Under the pieces are notes generated by a model. It was not told where the DNA came from and searched no databases. It saw only the letters and a program-made list of their open reading frames with translations. 6,418 nucleotides of DNA from a bacterium. Lineage in GTDB: Bacteria; Armatimonadota; Zipacnadia; Zipacnadales; Zipacnadaceae. Below, one piece after another: positions 1-5,590 of the stretch (position 1 is the first letter of the stretch; each line of letters starts with the position of its first letter). The stretch lies in NCBI GenBank assembly GCA_030607655.1, contig JAUWJN010000162.1, positions 1-6,418 on the forward strand. The letters run 5' to 3'. The position numbers and the translations under genes were made by a program.

Positions 1-592
1 CAACCTGCATCTGCACCCACTGCTGGACAATTTTATAGTTGTGCTGAACTACCGCATCAATCAAGCGAGGCAGCCGAGGCTCATCGGTGGCCAGGTCAAT
101 CATCAGGTTCTCAAACCCGCGCAGATAAAATAACCGCATAAACAAAAATCCATGCGGTACCCCGCCGACAGTCAATCCGCCCTGCTCCTGAGCCGCCTTG
201 AAGCCCTCGCGGGTCGCCTGCCAGTCAACCGGCCCCCGGTCCGCCTGCACCAGTGGATCCGGCACTTGATAGTCATCAAAAGCCGCCCAATCAGCCAGCG
301 GATGGTGTACAACTGCTCCTTCTAAGCCGTTGATAGCGGCCTCCCAGACACAATCCCAGCTATCGGTAAATCGCTCTCCGGCGCGGTAGAAAGGAGCGAA
401 CTCCCAGTTATCAAAATCTCGCTGCCCTTTCTGGAAGTTAGGAAATAGAGTCGGATGACGGGCCACGACCTCCTCCATATCTTCCCGGAACTGGTCCCAG
501 GAAGCATCAGAGATATGGACGCTGTAGGGCATCCATTCGGGGCCGGTCATAGTCACGTTGCGCAGATAGTTTTCACGGTTTGAAAGTGGCAT
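1..592 (-). CDS. URO-D superfamily protein, C-terminus beyond window (partial)
   Basis: The 197 visible residues match the N-terminal half of the uroporphyrinogen decarboxylase superfamily, in the branch of distant paralogues rather than the haem enzyme HemE. Family-like stretches are SNRENYLRN (4-12), FTDSWDCVWEAAINGLEG (75-92), HHPLADW (96-102) and LRGFENLMIDLATDEP (157-172). Members of this branch are usually predicted corrinoid- or thiol-linked methyltransferases. The catalytic and metal-binding C-terminal half is outside the window, so no substrate can be named. The ATG at 592 is preceded by AGGAG (605-609) with a long 12-base spacer, and no upstream in-frame start fits better. The gene lies 39 bases behind dut and is probably co-transcribed with it. 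It differs clearly in sequence from the second URO-D-like gene at 1171-2277, so it is not a recent duplicate. The family call is firm; the function is open. Confidence 0.85.
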   Translation of the reverse strand, partial: MPLSNRENYLRNVTMTGPEWMPYSVHISDASWDQFREDMEEVVARHPTLFPNFQKGQRDFDNWEFAPFYRAGERFTDSWDCVWEAAINGLEGAVVHHPLADWAAFDDYQVPDPLVQADRGPVDWQATREGFKAAQEQGGLTVGGVPHGFLFMRLFYLRGFENLMIDLATDEPRLPRLIDAVVQHNYKIVQQWVQMQV

Positions 593-631
593 TATAAGGC
601 ATATCTCCTGTTCACTTTGAAGAGGTACCAG

Positions 632-1123
632 TCAACCAGTGGAACCAAAGCCGCTCGGGCCGCGGGCCGTTTCGTCCACTTCGTCCACCGGTTGCCATTC
701 GGCACGGGTGACCGGGGCGATGACGAGTTGGGCGATGCGGTCGCCCCGATTGATAGCGAACGGTTCAGCGCCCAGATTTATTAAGACCACCTGGATAGTG
801 CCCCGGTAATCAGCATCAATTGTACCCGGAGCGTTAAGTAGCGTAATTCCATCCTTAATAGCCAGCCCGCTGCGCGGCCGCACCTGAGCCTCGTAGCCCG
901 CGGGTAGGGCAATCCTTATTCCGGCGCTGATAAGCTGGCGCTGGCCGGGCTGGAGGGTTACCGGCTCACTGACAGCAGCGCGCAGGTCCATACCGGCCGA
1001 GTGCGGGGTCTGGTAGTCGGGAAGCGGCAAACCCTCGGCCTCTGGCATAACCTGTACCGGTATTACCACAGATGGACTGCTATTCTGTCCTGTTGTAGCT
1101 TCAGGCCGGTCCGTGGGGCTCAT
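632..1123 (-). CDS. dut: deoxyuridine 5'-triphosphate nucleotidohydrolase (dUTPase)
   Basis: This enzyme hydrolyses dUTP to dUMP and pyrophosphate, which keeps uracil out of DNA and supplies dUMP for thymidylate synthesis. All five motifs of the homotrimeric dUTPase family are present. Counted from the ATG at 1123 they are AGMDLRA (43-49), PRSGLA (83-88), GTIDADYRG with the catalytic Asp (100-108), RGDRIAQLVI (126-135) and the glycine-rich C-terminal arm RGPSGFGSTG (154-163). The frame is open back to a TTG at 1159, and another ATG lies at 1132. I prefer 1123 because a TATAAT box ends seven bases before it, so the other two starts fall inside the promoter. The resulting 163-residue protein has about 18 extra polar residues before the usual VIPVQVMPEAEGLPLP start of the fold, so the true start could be later. 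The gene sits between two URO-D-like genes, 47 bases behind the upstream one. Confidence 0.95.
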   Translation of the reverse strand: MSPTDRPEATTGQNSSPSVVIPVQVMPEAEGLPLPDYQTPHSAGMDLRAAVSEPVTLQPGQRQLISAGIRIALPAGYEAQVRPRSGLAIKDGITLLNAPGTIDADYRGTIQVVLINLGAEPFAINRGDRIAQLVIAPVTRAEWQPVDEVDETARGPSGFGSTG

Positions 1124-1130
1124 CGGGGGC

Positions 1131-1159
1131 ATTATAGCACATGAAGGCGAGGGCAGCAA
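1131..1159 (-). promoter_or_regulatory. extended -10 promoter giving probable leaderless dut mRNA
   Basis: Read on the minus strand, TTGCTG (1159-1154) is followed by a 17-base spacer and a perfect TATAAT (1136-1131). The -10 box is preceded by the TG of an extended -10 (TGCTATAAT). The A of the dut ATG at 1123 lies eight bases after the -10 box, which is where transcription normally starts, so the mRNA would begin at or one base before the start codon. No ribosome-binding site precedes that ATG, which fits leaderless translation. The -35 box matches only 3 of 6 bases, but an extended -10 can compensate for this. Confidence 0.6.
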
Positions 1160-1170
1160 CTACACAGCCT

Positions 1171-2277
1171 TTATGGTAACTGCTCGGCGGCCGCCTGCAC
1201 AAACTCCACATAATTGCGGACAAATCTCTCCGGGGGAGGATGCATAAAGGGGGTAGCGGTGGGGGTCATTATGTAGCCGGTCTGGCCGGCCCCCACCTCG
1301 CGAATTGCTTGAACTTTGCTCCGCATCTCGCCTGGCTGGGCAGTATAAAGGTCTTGATCCTGGATATACCCCATCAGGCACATGCGACCGTTGACTTCTT
1401 CCCGAGCCTGCTCTAAGCTGATGTCACCTTGCGGCGGTGGCTCCATCGGCTCCAGCAAATCCGCCCCCATCTCGATAAACTGGTCAAGTACTGCCCTAAC
1501 TCGGCCATGGCAGTGAATGGACACTAAGTGACCGGCGGATTTTATCATCCCCACCAGTTGGCGTTGGTAGCAGGTGACAAGCTGCCTGAAAATCTCAGGC
1601 GAGAGCATCGGCGGAGTGGCCAGCTCCGGCCCTGCAGTAAAGAAGAGAAAATCATATCCGACAGCCTGGTCTATCATGGCCGCCAGCTCTACTCTGATGC
1701 GCGCAAACTCCCGGTCCACCAGTTCCAGGATCACCGGCAACTGCTCCAGACACCTTATCGCAAAATCCTCAAAATCAAACCACCTAACCACTGAATACAT
1801 CGGGTCGGGGTAGGATAGATAAACCAGCCCCTGGTCTCCCAGCTCTTCATAAAACTGCTTTGCGCCAGATAAGTCAATAGTTGCAGGTTCGCAGGGCATA
1901 GACAGAAACGACAGAAACTTCTCGAGGTCGTCATCGTCTTTTACAAGAGGCTCAACAGTGTAGCCTGGCTGACCTTGGGGCGTCTTATGGACCATCTCCA
2001 ATTCGCCCCTGGGGGTCACCCACCGAGTAATCGTCAGTTCGCTGTCGCCACCGGCCTGACGGTCCGCCGTGATTAGCTCATCCTGGGGGCTATGTCGGCT
2101 CGCCCCAGATTTGCACAACATCCCCACATTGGGGGCCTGAGCGACTGCGTCCAGCATCGGCGCGTAGGCCGGCTCCTGTGAGAAGGCATTAAAAGGATGG
2201 AAATTGTAAGTAGCCACCGCCAGTGCTGGGATGGGAGCTTGGTTGATGGCCGCCAGCATCAGTTCCTTAGGCGACAT
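1171..2277 (-). CDS. URO-D superfamily protein, possible corrinoid/zinc methyltransferase type
   Basis: This 368-residue protein has the length and C-terminal pattern of the URO-D fold (a TIM barrel). The clearest stretches are LVSIHCHGRVRAVLDQF (251-267), GADLLEPMEPPPQGDISL (271-288), LMGYIQDQDLY (301-311) and a closing IMTP...NYVEFV segment. HCHG (255-258) sits where MtaA/MtbA-type methyltransferases carry zinc ligands (there HxC plus a distal Cys). Here it reads His-Cys-His, so metal binding is possible but unproven. HemE-type haem synthesis is unlikely because the HemE N-terminal arginine motif is not seen. The ATG at 2277 is chosen over the longer open frame to 2454 because AAGAGAG (2285-2291) precedes it by seven bases and a good promoter lies just upstream. 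The extension would run through that promoter and lacks family-like sequence. No corrinoid protein gene is visible nearby, so the methyl donor and acceptor are unknown. Confidence 0.85.
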   Translation of the reverse strand: MSPKELMLAAINQAPIPALAVATYNFHPFNAFSQEPAYAPMLDAVAQAPNVGMLCKSGASRHSPQDELITADRQAGGDSELTITRWVTPRGELEMVHKTPQGQPGYTVEPLVKDDDDLEKFLSFLSMPCEPATIDLSGAKQFYEELGDQGLVYLSYPDPMYSVVRWFDFEDFAIRCLEQLPVILELVDREFARIRVELAAMIDQAVGYDFLFFTAGPELATPPMLSPEIFRQLVTCYQRQLVGMIKSAGHLVSIHCHGRVRAVLDQFIEMGADLLEPMEPPPQGDISLEQAREEVNGRMCLMGYIQDQDLYTAQPGEMRSKVQAIREVGAGQTGYIMTPTATPFMHPPPERFVRNYVEFVQAAAEQLP

Positions 2278-2320
2278 ATCAGGACTCTCTTGATTCACTG
2301 TATGGTGACTATTTCTACTA

Positions 2321-2349
2321 AGGATAGCCTCCAAGCTTACTGTTGTCAA
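2321..2349 (-). promoter_or_regulatory. sigma70-type promoter for the minus-strand URO-D/dut block
   Basis: On the minus strand a perfect TTGACA (2349-2344) is followed by a 17-base spacer and TATCCT (2326-2321), which matches 4 of 6 bases of the -10 consensus. The predicted start leaves a leader of about 36 bases before the ATG at 2277. The -35 box lies inside a perfect palindrome, so this promoter is probably controlled. Confidence 0.6.
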
Positions 2350-2353
2350 CAGT
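2339..2353. repeat. perfect 7-bp-arm palindrome, candidate operator
   Basis: ACTGTTG and CAACAGT flank a single central T, forming a 15-base perfect inverted repeat. It covers the whole TTGACA box of the minus-strand promoter and lies about 38 bases from the -35 box of the plus promoter. A dimeric regulator bound here would block the minus promoter. The size and odd-numbered symmetry suit a GntR- or MarR-like dimer, but no regulator gene is in the window and the assignment is inference. Confidence 0.45.
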
Positions 2354-2381
2354 CCTATGCCGTGACGGCGGGCGGCGCTGA

Positions 2382-2417
2382 AGGTGATATTTGACTCCCC
2401 GGATGCCGAGGTGATAT
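2382..2417. repeat. 9-bp direct repeat AGGTGATAT bracketing the plus-strand -35 box
   Basis: AGGTGATAT occurs at 2382-2390 and again at 2409-2417, 27 bases apart start to start. The first copy abuts the -35 box. The second contains the TG and the first bases of the extended -10. The repeat may be a tandem binding site for a regulator, or part of it may simply be -10 sequence that recurred by chance. Confidence 0.35.
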
Positions 2418-2420
2418 ACT
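2391..2420 (+). promoter_or_regulatory. promoter for the membrane Fe-S operon
   Basis: TTGACT (2391-2396, 5 of 6 matches) is followed by an 18-base spacer and TATACT (2415-2420, 5 of 6) with an upstream TG (2412-2413), making an extended -10. Transcription would start near 2427, about 45 bases before the TTG start of the next gene. Confidence 0.65.
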
Positions 2421-2471
2421 TGCGCATAGGTATTGGAACAGAGGGACTTAACAACCGGAAGAGTGAAGTAA

Positions 2472-2840
2472 TTGGATAACCGCGGCGACAATCAACCGAC
2501 CAATAGCCGAATCGGCCTAATTGTCTTTGCCCTCGGTATTATTATGTTGGGTGTAGTGTTCTGGTGGGGATATCAATTCTTGGGTAGCATAGATACGCAA
2601 ATCGCTCAGGTCAGGACTACGCCAGCGGTAACTACGCCGGCTGCCGAAAGCACTGAGGGTGATCTACAGCTTACATCGCCGGAGACCGTAGTTGCCCAGC
2701 CTCGGCCTGGCCTGAGTCTGGGCCAGGTCGCGGTGATGATTGGTTTGAAATTGGTGGGGCTAATAGTGCTGGCTTATGTAAGTGCACTGGTGGCGGCCAA
2801 GGGCGCGCAACTGGCCGGCTCATCCCCGCGGAAGACATAA
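2472..2840 (+). CDS. small two-helix membrane protein of unknown function
   Basis: I do not recognise this 122-residue protein. It has a short charged N-terminus (MDNRGDNQPTNSR), a hydrophobic helix at about 14-38 ending in WWGYQFL, a Thr/Pro/Ala-rich polar linker at about 48-80, a second hydrophobic helix at about 83-108, and a basic tail ending SSPRKT. Arg at the N-terminus and Lys/Arg at the C-terminus suggest both ends lie in the cytoplasm and the linker outside. TTG is used as start: the first in-frame ATG (residue 25) falls inside helix 1, and GGAAG lies about ten bases before the TTG. The gene is first after the plus-strand promoter and 63 bases before the iron-sulfur protein, so the two are probably one operon. 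It may be an accessory or assembly subunit of that electron-transfer protein; this rests on position only. Confidence 0.7.
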   Translation: MDNRGDNQPTNSRIGLIVFALGIIMLGVVFWWGYQFLGSIDTQIAQVRTTPAVTTPAAESTEGDLQLTSPETVVAQPRPGLSLGQVAVMIGLKLVGLIVLAYVSALVAAKGAQLAGSSPRKT

Positions 2841-2903
2841 AGCTGGCCTCTCGGTTGCGCCGCGGACCGCGGAAACCCGTCCCACAACTGGTGTAATAAT
2901 CAA

Positions 2904-4382
2904 ATGCTTGGGAAGCGGCTGCGTCGCTGGGTACAACTGGTCTGCTTGTTTTTCTTTTTCTGGCTGCTATATCATGCCCGGTGGACCCCCGAGGGCATTA
3001 CTCCGCCGCCTGTGTTCCTGCGCGCCGATTTGCTGGTGCCGCGCAACTACTTGGCCTGGTTCATCCCCGCAGTAATAGTGCTGGTCGCCACCATATTCAT
3101 AGGGCGAGTTTTTTGCGGTTGGATATGCCCCCTGGGTACCATAATTGACATAAGTGATACTATCTTCTGGCGACGGCGCTCAGGTGAAAGAGCACGATAT
3201 GGCCGTCCCCAGTGGAAATACTACATATTAGGCGTGGTACTCGTGGCGGCACTGTTCGGCACGCAACTGGCCTGGGTAGCCGACCCCATTCCTCTCCTTA
3301 CCCGCACCGCCGCCACCGTCTTCTACCCACTGAGCCTGGGGGCCTACAATCTAATAGTCGTTCACGGCCAATCGCTGCTGCGCGAGTGGGGTCTGTACCT
3401 GAGTCCTGTCGCCGTGCCTCGCTTTTCACTCGCTATTGTGGTTGGGGTGATGTTTGTCGCTATTCTTATGCTAAGTTACTTTGCCCGGCGGATGTGGTGC
3501 CGCAGCCTCTGTCCTCTGGGAGCCTTGTTGGCGTTCCTCGGCCGCTTCAGTCTGCTGAAGAGATATGTATCGCCCGCCTGCACTAGCTGCCTGCGCTGCA
3601 CCAATGTCTGTAAGATGGGCGCTATCCCTGACGACCAGCCTGAGAAGACGTACACGGCCGAGTGTATCCTGTGCTACGATTGCCTGGTCTGTCCAACGCC
3701 AGGGGTTTCTGATATAGGTTTCTATCCGCGGCGGGCGGCCGGGGCTGATGCCGCCACCCGCGCCAGTAAGCGGGCCTTCATCGGGGCACTGGGAGCCGGT
3801 CTAGCCTACGGAGTCGCGGCGCGGTTCGGCTGGCGTCGCCCGCAGCATCATCCCAAGCTCATAAGGCCGCCGGGGGCAACAGTACATGAAGCCTCCGGCG
3901 ACCTGCGCCGGATGACTGAGGCGCAATTCCGTGCGCTGTGTGTGCGGTGTGGCCGGTGCATGCGGGCCTGTCCGACTGGTGGCTTGCAGCCTGTCATACA
4001 TCAGGCCGAATTTGACGGCCTGTACACGCCCGTACTTATTCCCCAAATCGGCTTCTGCGAGCAAAACTGCAATGCCTGCGGGCAGGTGTGCCCTTCGGGA
4101 GCCTTGCAGCCCTTTACGATTGCCGAGAAATCTGACATTCGGCTGGGCTCGGCTGAGATAAACACCGACACCTGCCTGTCCTGGCAGCGTGGAGAGGATT
4201 ATCGGCTGTGCCTAATCTGCGCCGAGCATTGTCCTTACGGCGCCATTGATACCCCCATAATTGACGGCCAGCGCCGTCCGGTCGTGAATCCGGCCAAGTG
4301 TGTAGGCTGCGGCGAGTGTGAACATTTCTGCCCCACCGCACCCCGCCGCTCTATCACGGTCAGTCGCCTGCCGTCAGAGTAG
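2904..4382 (+). CDS. NapH-NapG/MauM-type polyferredoxin membrane fusion protein
   Basis: This 492-residue protein joins two parts normally made separately. Residues 1-275 resemble NapH/MauN/NosR-type proteins: membrane helices near 9-24, 49-70, 105-125 and 173-193, the paired CGWICP (71-76) and CRSLCP (199-204) motifs, then two 4Fe-4S motifs with Cys 226/229/232/236 and 254/257/260/263. Residues 314-492 resemble NapG/MauM, beginning PKLIRPPGA, with four further 4Fe-4S motifs: Cys 346/349/352/356, 385/389/392/396, 424/436/439/443 and 466/469/472/476. Between them SKRAFIGALGAGLAYGV (288-304) looks like a Tat signal with KR in place of RR. Family knowledge says NapH/NapG carry electrons from quinol toward periplasmic reductases. 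No such reductase is encoded here, so the partner is unknown. The ATG at 2904 has only a weak upstream GGTG but is followed at once by the basic MLGKRLRRW start typical of NapH. Confidence 0.9.
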   Translation: MLGKRLRRWVQLVCLFFFFWLLYHARWTPEGITPPPVFLRADLLVPRNYLAWFIPAVIVLVATIFIGRVFCGWICPLGTIIDISDTIFWRRRSGERARYGRPQWKYYILGVVLVAALFGTQLAWVADPIPLLTRTAATVFYPLSLGAYNLIVVHGQSLLREWGLYLSPVAVPRFSLAIVVGVMFVAILMLSYFARRMWCRSLCPLGALLAFLGRFSLLKRYVSPACTSCLRCTNVCKMGAIPDDQPEKTYTAECILCYDCLVCPTPGVSDIGFYPRRAAGADAATRASKRAFIGALGAGLAYGVAARFGWRRPQHHPKLIRPPGATVHEASGDLRRMTEAQFRALCVRCGRCMRACPTGGLQPVIHQAEFDGLYTPVLIPQIGFCEQNCNACGQVCPSGALQPFTIAEKSDIRLGSAEINTDTCLSWQRGEDYRLCLICAEHCPYGAIDTPIIDGQRRPVVNPAKCVGCGECEHFCPTAPRRSITVSRLPSE

Positions 4383-4442
4383 CCCCAACAATTCATAGAC
4401 GACCTAGGCGGGCTCGCATCCGTGTTCTGATTCCCTGTACAA

Positions 4443-5000
4443 TCACTCTTCCTCAAACAGCCGCTGTTGGGTGGCGGCGATGGCCTGCTGGCGCTGCATT
4501 TTCTGCTTGTGGGAATAGAGGGTTGCGATCACTGTCGCTACCTCATCAGGGCCGTCAATGGGCTGGGCGCCCGCGTCCAATAGTCGAGCATTGCCGGTTC
4601 GCTTCTCATCGGGCTGCGACCAGCGCACGGCATATACCAACCGGCCTTGCCGCTGGGCATTCTTCGCGGTCTGCATCGCCCCTCCCCGCTCACCGGACTC
4701 AATGACAACTACCGCTCGCGCCAGGCCGCTCTGGAGCCGATTGCGGGCCATCAGGCGCCCGGCCGAGGGATAAGCATCAGGAGGCGCCTCAGAGATGACT
4801 GCCCCCTGCTCGGCAATATGGCGGGCTAGCTCTACATTCTCGCGCGGGTGGATTACCGTTATTCCCGACCCCAGTACGGCGATAGTGCGTCCCCCGCCTG
4901 ACAATGCTCCCCTATGGCCGCCGGTATCACAGCCCTGGGCCAAGCCGCTGACCACCGTTACACCCTTTTCGGCAAAGGCGCGGCCCAGGTCATAGGCCAT
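4443..5000 (-). CDS. dprA: DprA/Smf DNA-processing protein, C-terminal part of split gene
   Basis: The 185 residues from the ATG at 5000 are the rest of the DprA Rossmann domain, which binds single-stranded DNA and loads RecA during uptake of transforming DNA. Family motifs are GVTVVSGLAQGCD (13-25), HRGAL (29-33), RTIAVLGSGITVIHPREN (38-55), GAVISEAPP (66-74), ARNRLQSGLARAVVVIES (85-102) and GNARLLDAGAQP (136-147). Some positions differ from common DprA: LMARNRLQSGLA replaces FPxRNRIIAGLS, GGAMQTA replaces SGALxTA, and AVRW replaces AVPG. There is no C-terminal winged-helix domain, as in many DprA proteins. The first Rossmann strand and its GTRR loop are in the other reading frame upstream (5014-5406). 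A perfect AGGAGG stands eight bases before the ATG, so this half could be made separately, although those bases also encode expected family residues. It converges with the Fe-S gene across 60 bases. Confidence 0.85.
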   Translation of the reverse strand: MAYDLGRAFAEKGVTVVSGLAQGCDTGGHRGALSGGGRTIAVLGSGITVIHPRENVELARHIAEQGAVISEAPPDAYPSAGRLMARNRLQSGLARAVVVIESGERGGAMQTAKNAQRQGRLVYAVRWSQPDEKRTGNARLLDAGAQPIDGPDEVATVIATLYSHKQKMQRQQAIAATQQRLFEEE

Positions 5001-5013
5001 CTGATAGCCCTCC

Positions 5014-5406
5014 TCAGTGGGGGCGGCGGGTGCCCACTATAGCGATGGCCGGGTCATCAATGGGCAGGATGCGACCGACGATACACAGTATCGGGGGCGA
5101 ATTGGGAATACTGCGCAGAATCTGGGGATAATCCGGCTCAAAGTCGCACAGCACCGCGACATTCTGCTCGGCCAGTGCTTCTATCTGCTCCTCGATTTGG
5201 GGGAGCAATTCCTCGAGGCCAACAATGGCTTGGAGGGATTTAGCCTCCAGGCGTAGGCTGGGCTTAGCCAACTGCTCTGCTGAGGCTCCCAGCACCGCCG
5301 TCGCGCTGCCAAAGTGCCCTACCAGCCGCCGAAACCCCGCCGGCCCGAGGTTGCCGGCCCACATTATCCCAATTTGGGCTAACCTTTCGCGAGCTTCCGC
5401 TGCCAT
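5014..5406 (-). CDS. dprA: DprA/Smf DNA-processing protein, N-terminal part, ends at frameshift
   Basis: These 130 residues hold the helical N-terminal (SAM-like) region of DprA (about 1-80) and the start of the nucleotide-binding fold: FEPDYPQILRSIPNSPPILCIVG (89-111) and AIAIVGTRRP (120-129). The frame then reads one aberrant His and a TGA. Removing one base from the preceding homopolymer continues it as GTRRPTEEGYQMAYDLG into the 4443-5000 frame, giving a normal DprA of about 320 residues. The ATG at 5406 follows AAGGGA (5415-5420) by eight bases. Either the gene is a recent pseudogene, the base is a sequencing error, or the two halves are translated separately. Alone this fragment lacks most of the DNA-binding fold and should not be active. 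Confidence 0.85.
   Translation of the reverse strand: MAAEARERLAQIGIMWAGNLGPAGFRRLVGHFGSATAVLGASAEQLAKPSLRLEAKSLQAIVGLEELLPQIEEQIEALAEQNVAVLCDFEPDYPQILRSIPNSPPILCIVGRILPIDDPAIAIVGTRRPH
5019..5023 (-). other. homopolymer frameshift site in dprA
   Basis: Five G on the plus strand (five C in the gene) sit exactly where the DprA frame breaks. Four C would give CGC CGC CCC ACT GAG GAG, encoding RRPTEE and joining both halves. The observed five give CCC CAC TGA. The implied event is a +1 insertion relative to the ancestral frame. Confidence 0.75.
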
Positions 5407-5473
5407 CTGTTCAATCCCTTTGCCAGCCAGGTCACCACATGATCCCCGACCCTGATGGATTACTGTGCTGTGC

Positions 5474-5503
5474 TTGGCGGTCAGGCATTGTAATTGCTAT
5501 AAA
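5474..5503 (+). promoter_or_regulatory. candidate upstream promoter in the dprA-ftsE spacer
   Basis: TTGGCG (5474-5479, 4 of 6 matches) is followed by an 18-base spacer and TATAAA (5498-5503, 5 of 6) with TG at 5495-5496, an extended -10. A transcript would begin near 5510 and run straight into the GC-rich hairpins before ftsE. It could serve a small RNA or a long ftsE leader. Confidence 0.35.
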
Positions 5504-5551
5504 GATTCTCCGGCGGGGGGCGGAGTCCTTGCTAAGAGGCCCCCTCTGTGC

Positions 5552-5590
5552 CCCTCAACCCTCCTTTGGGTTGCCCACTGAGGGTATTTT
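5552..5590 (+). terminator. nested inverted repeat with short T run; terminator, attenuator or operator
   Basis: An outer pair CCCTC (5552-5556) and GAGGG (5580-5584) encloses an inner hairpin AACCC (5557-5561) with GGGTT (5568-5572). The 3' arm carries a bulge of seven bases (GCCCACT, 5573-5579). TATTTTT follows at 5585-5591. The structure would terminate weakly any transcript from the promoter at 5474-5503. It also covers the -35 box of the nearer promoter at 5571. Further up, GGGGGC (5516-5521) can pair with GCCCCC (5539-5544), and AGAGG (5535-5539) with CCTCT (5543-5547), as alternatives. Confidence 0.3.

Noticed and set aside
591..596. TATAAT on the minus strand at the start of the left-edge URO-D gene, as a second leaderless promoter
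   Set aside because: It overlaps the ATG itself, and the hexamer at the -35 distance (CAAAGT) is no match. The upstream TTGACT is too far away and includes the dut stop codon.
1528..1813. Two overlapping plus-strand open frames of about 80-90 codons
   Set aside because: They lie wholly inside the URO-D-like gene on the other strand, are low in recognisable sequence, and have no promoter; they are shadows.
2278..2454. 59-residue N-terminal extension of the URO-D-like protein from a TTG at 2454
   Set aside because: It overlaps both divergent promoters and the palindrome, has no family-like sequence, and the ATG at 2277 has a ribosome-binding site and matches the normal protein start.
2841..2903. 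Independent promoter or hairpin before the Fe-S gene (CCGCGG repeat, TAATAAT)
   Set aside because: The AT-rich box is only a few bases from the ATG with no -35 partner, and the GC-rich repeat is short and self-palindromic without a T run.
4383..4442. Terminator between the convergent Fe-S and dprA genes
   Set aside because: Only a short CCTAGG palindrome is visible, with no stable stem followed by a T run on either strand.
5487..5515. Minus-strand promoter for dprA with TACAAT at 5492-5487
   Set aside because: The -10 box is good, but no acceptable -35 or extended TG is present at 16-18 bases, so it is too weak to list.
5508..5590. tRNA, SRP RNA or other standard RNA gene in the GC-rich spacer
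   Set aside because: No T-loop, anticodon arm or SRP core sequence is present; only unassigned hairpins are seen.
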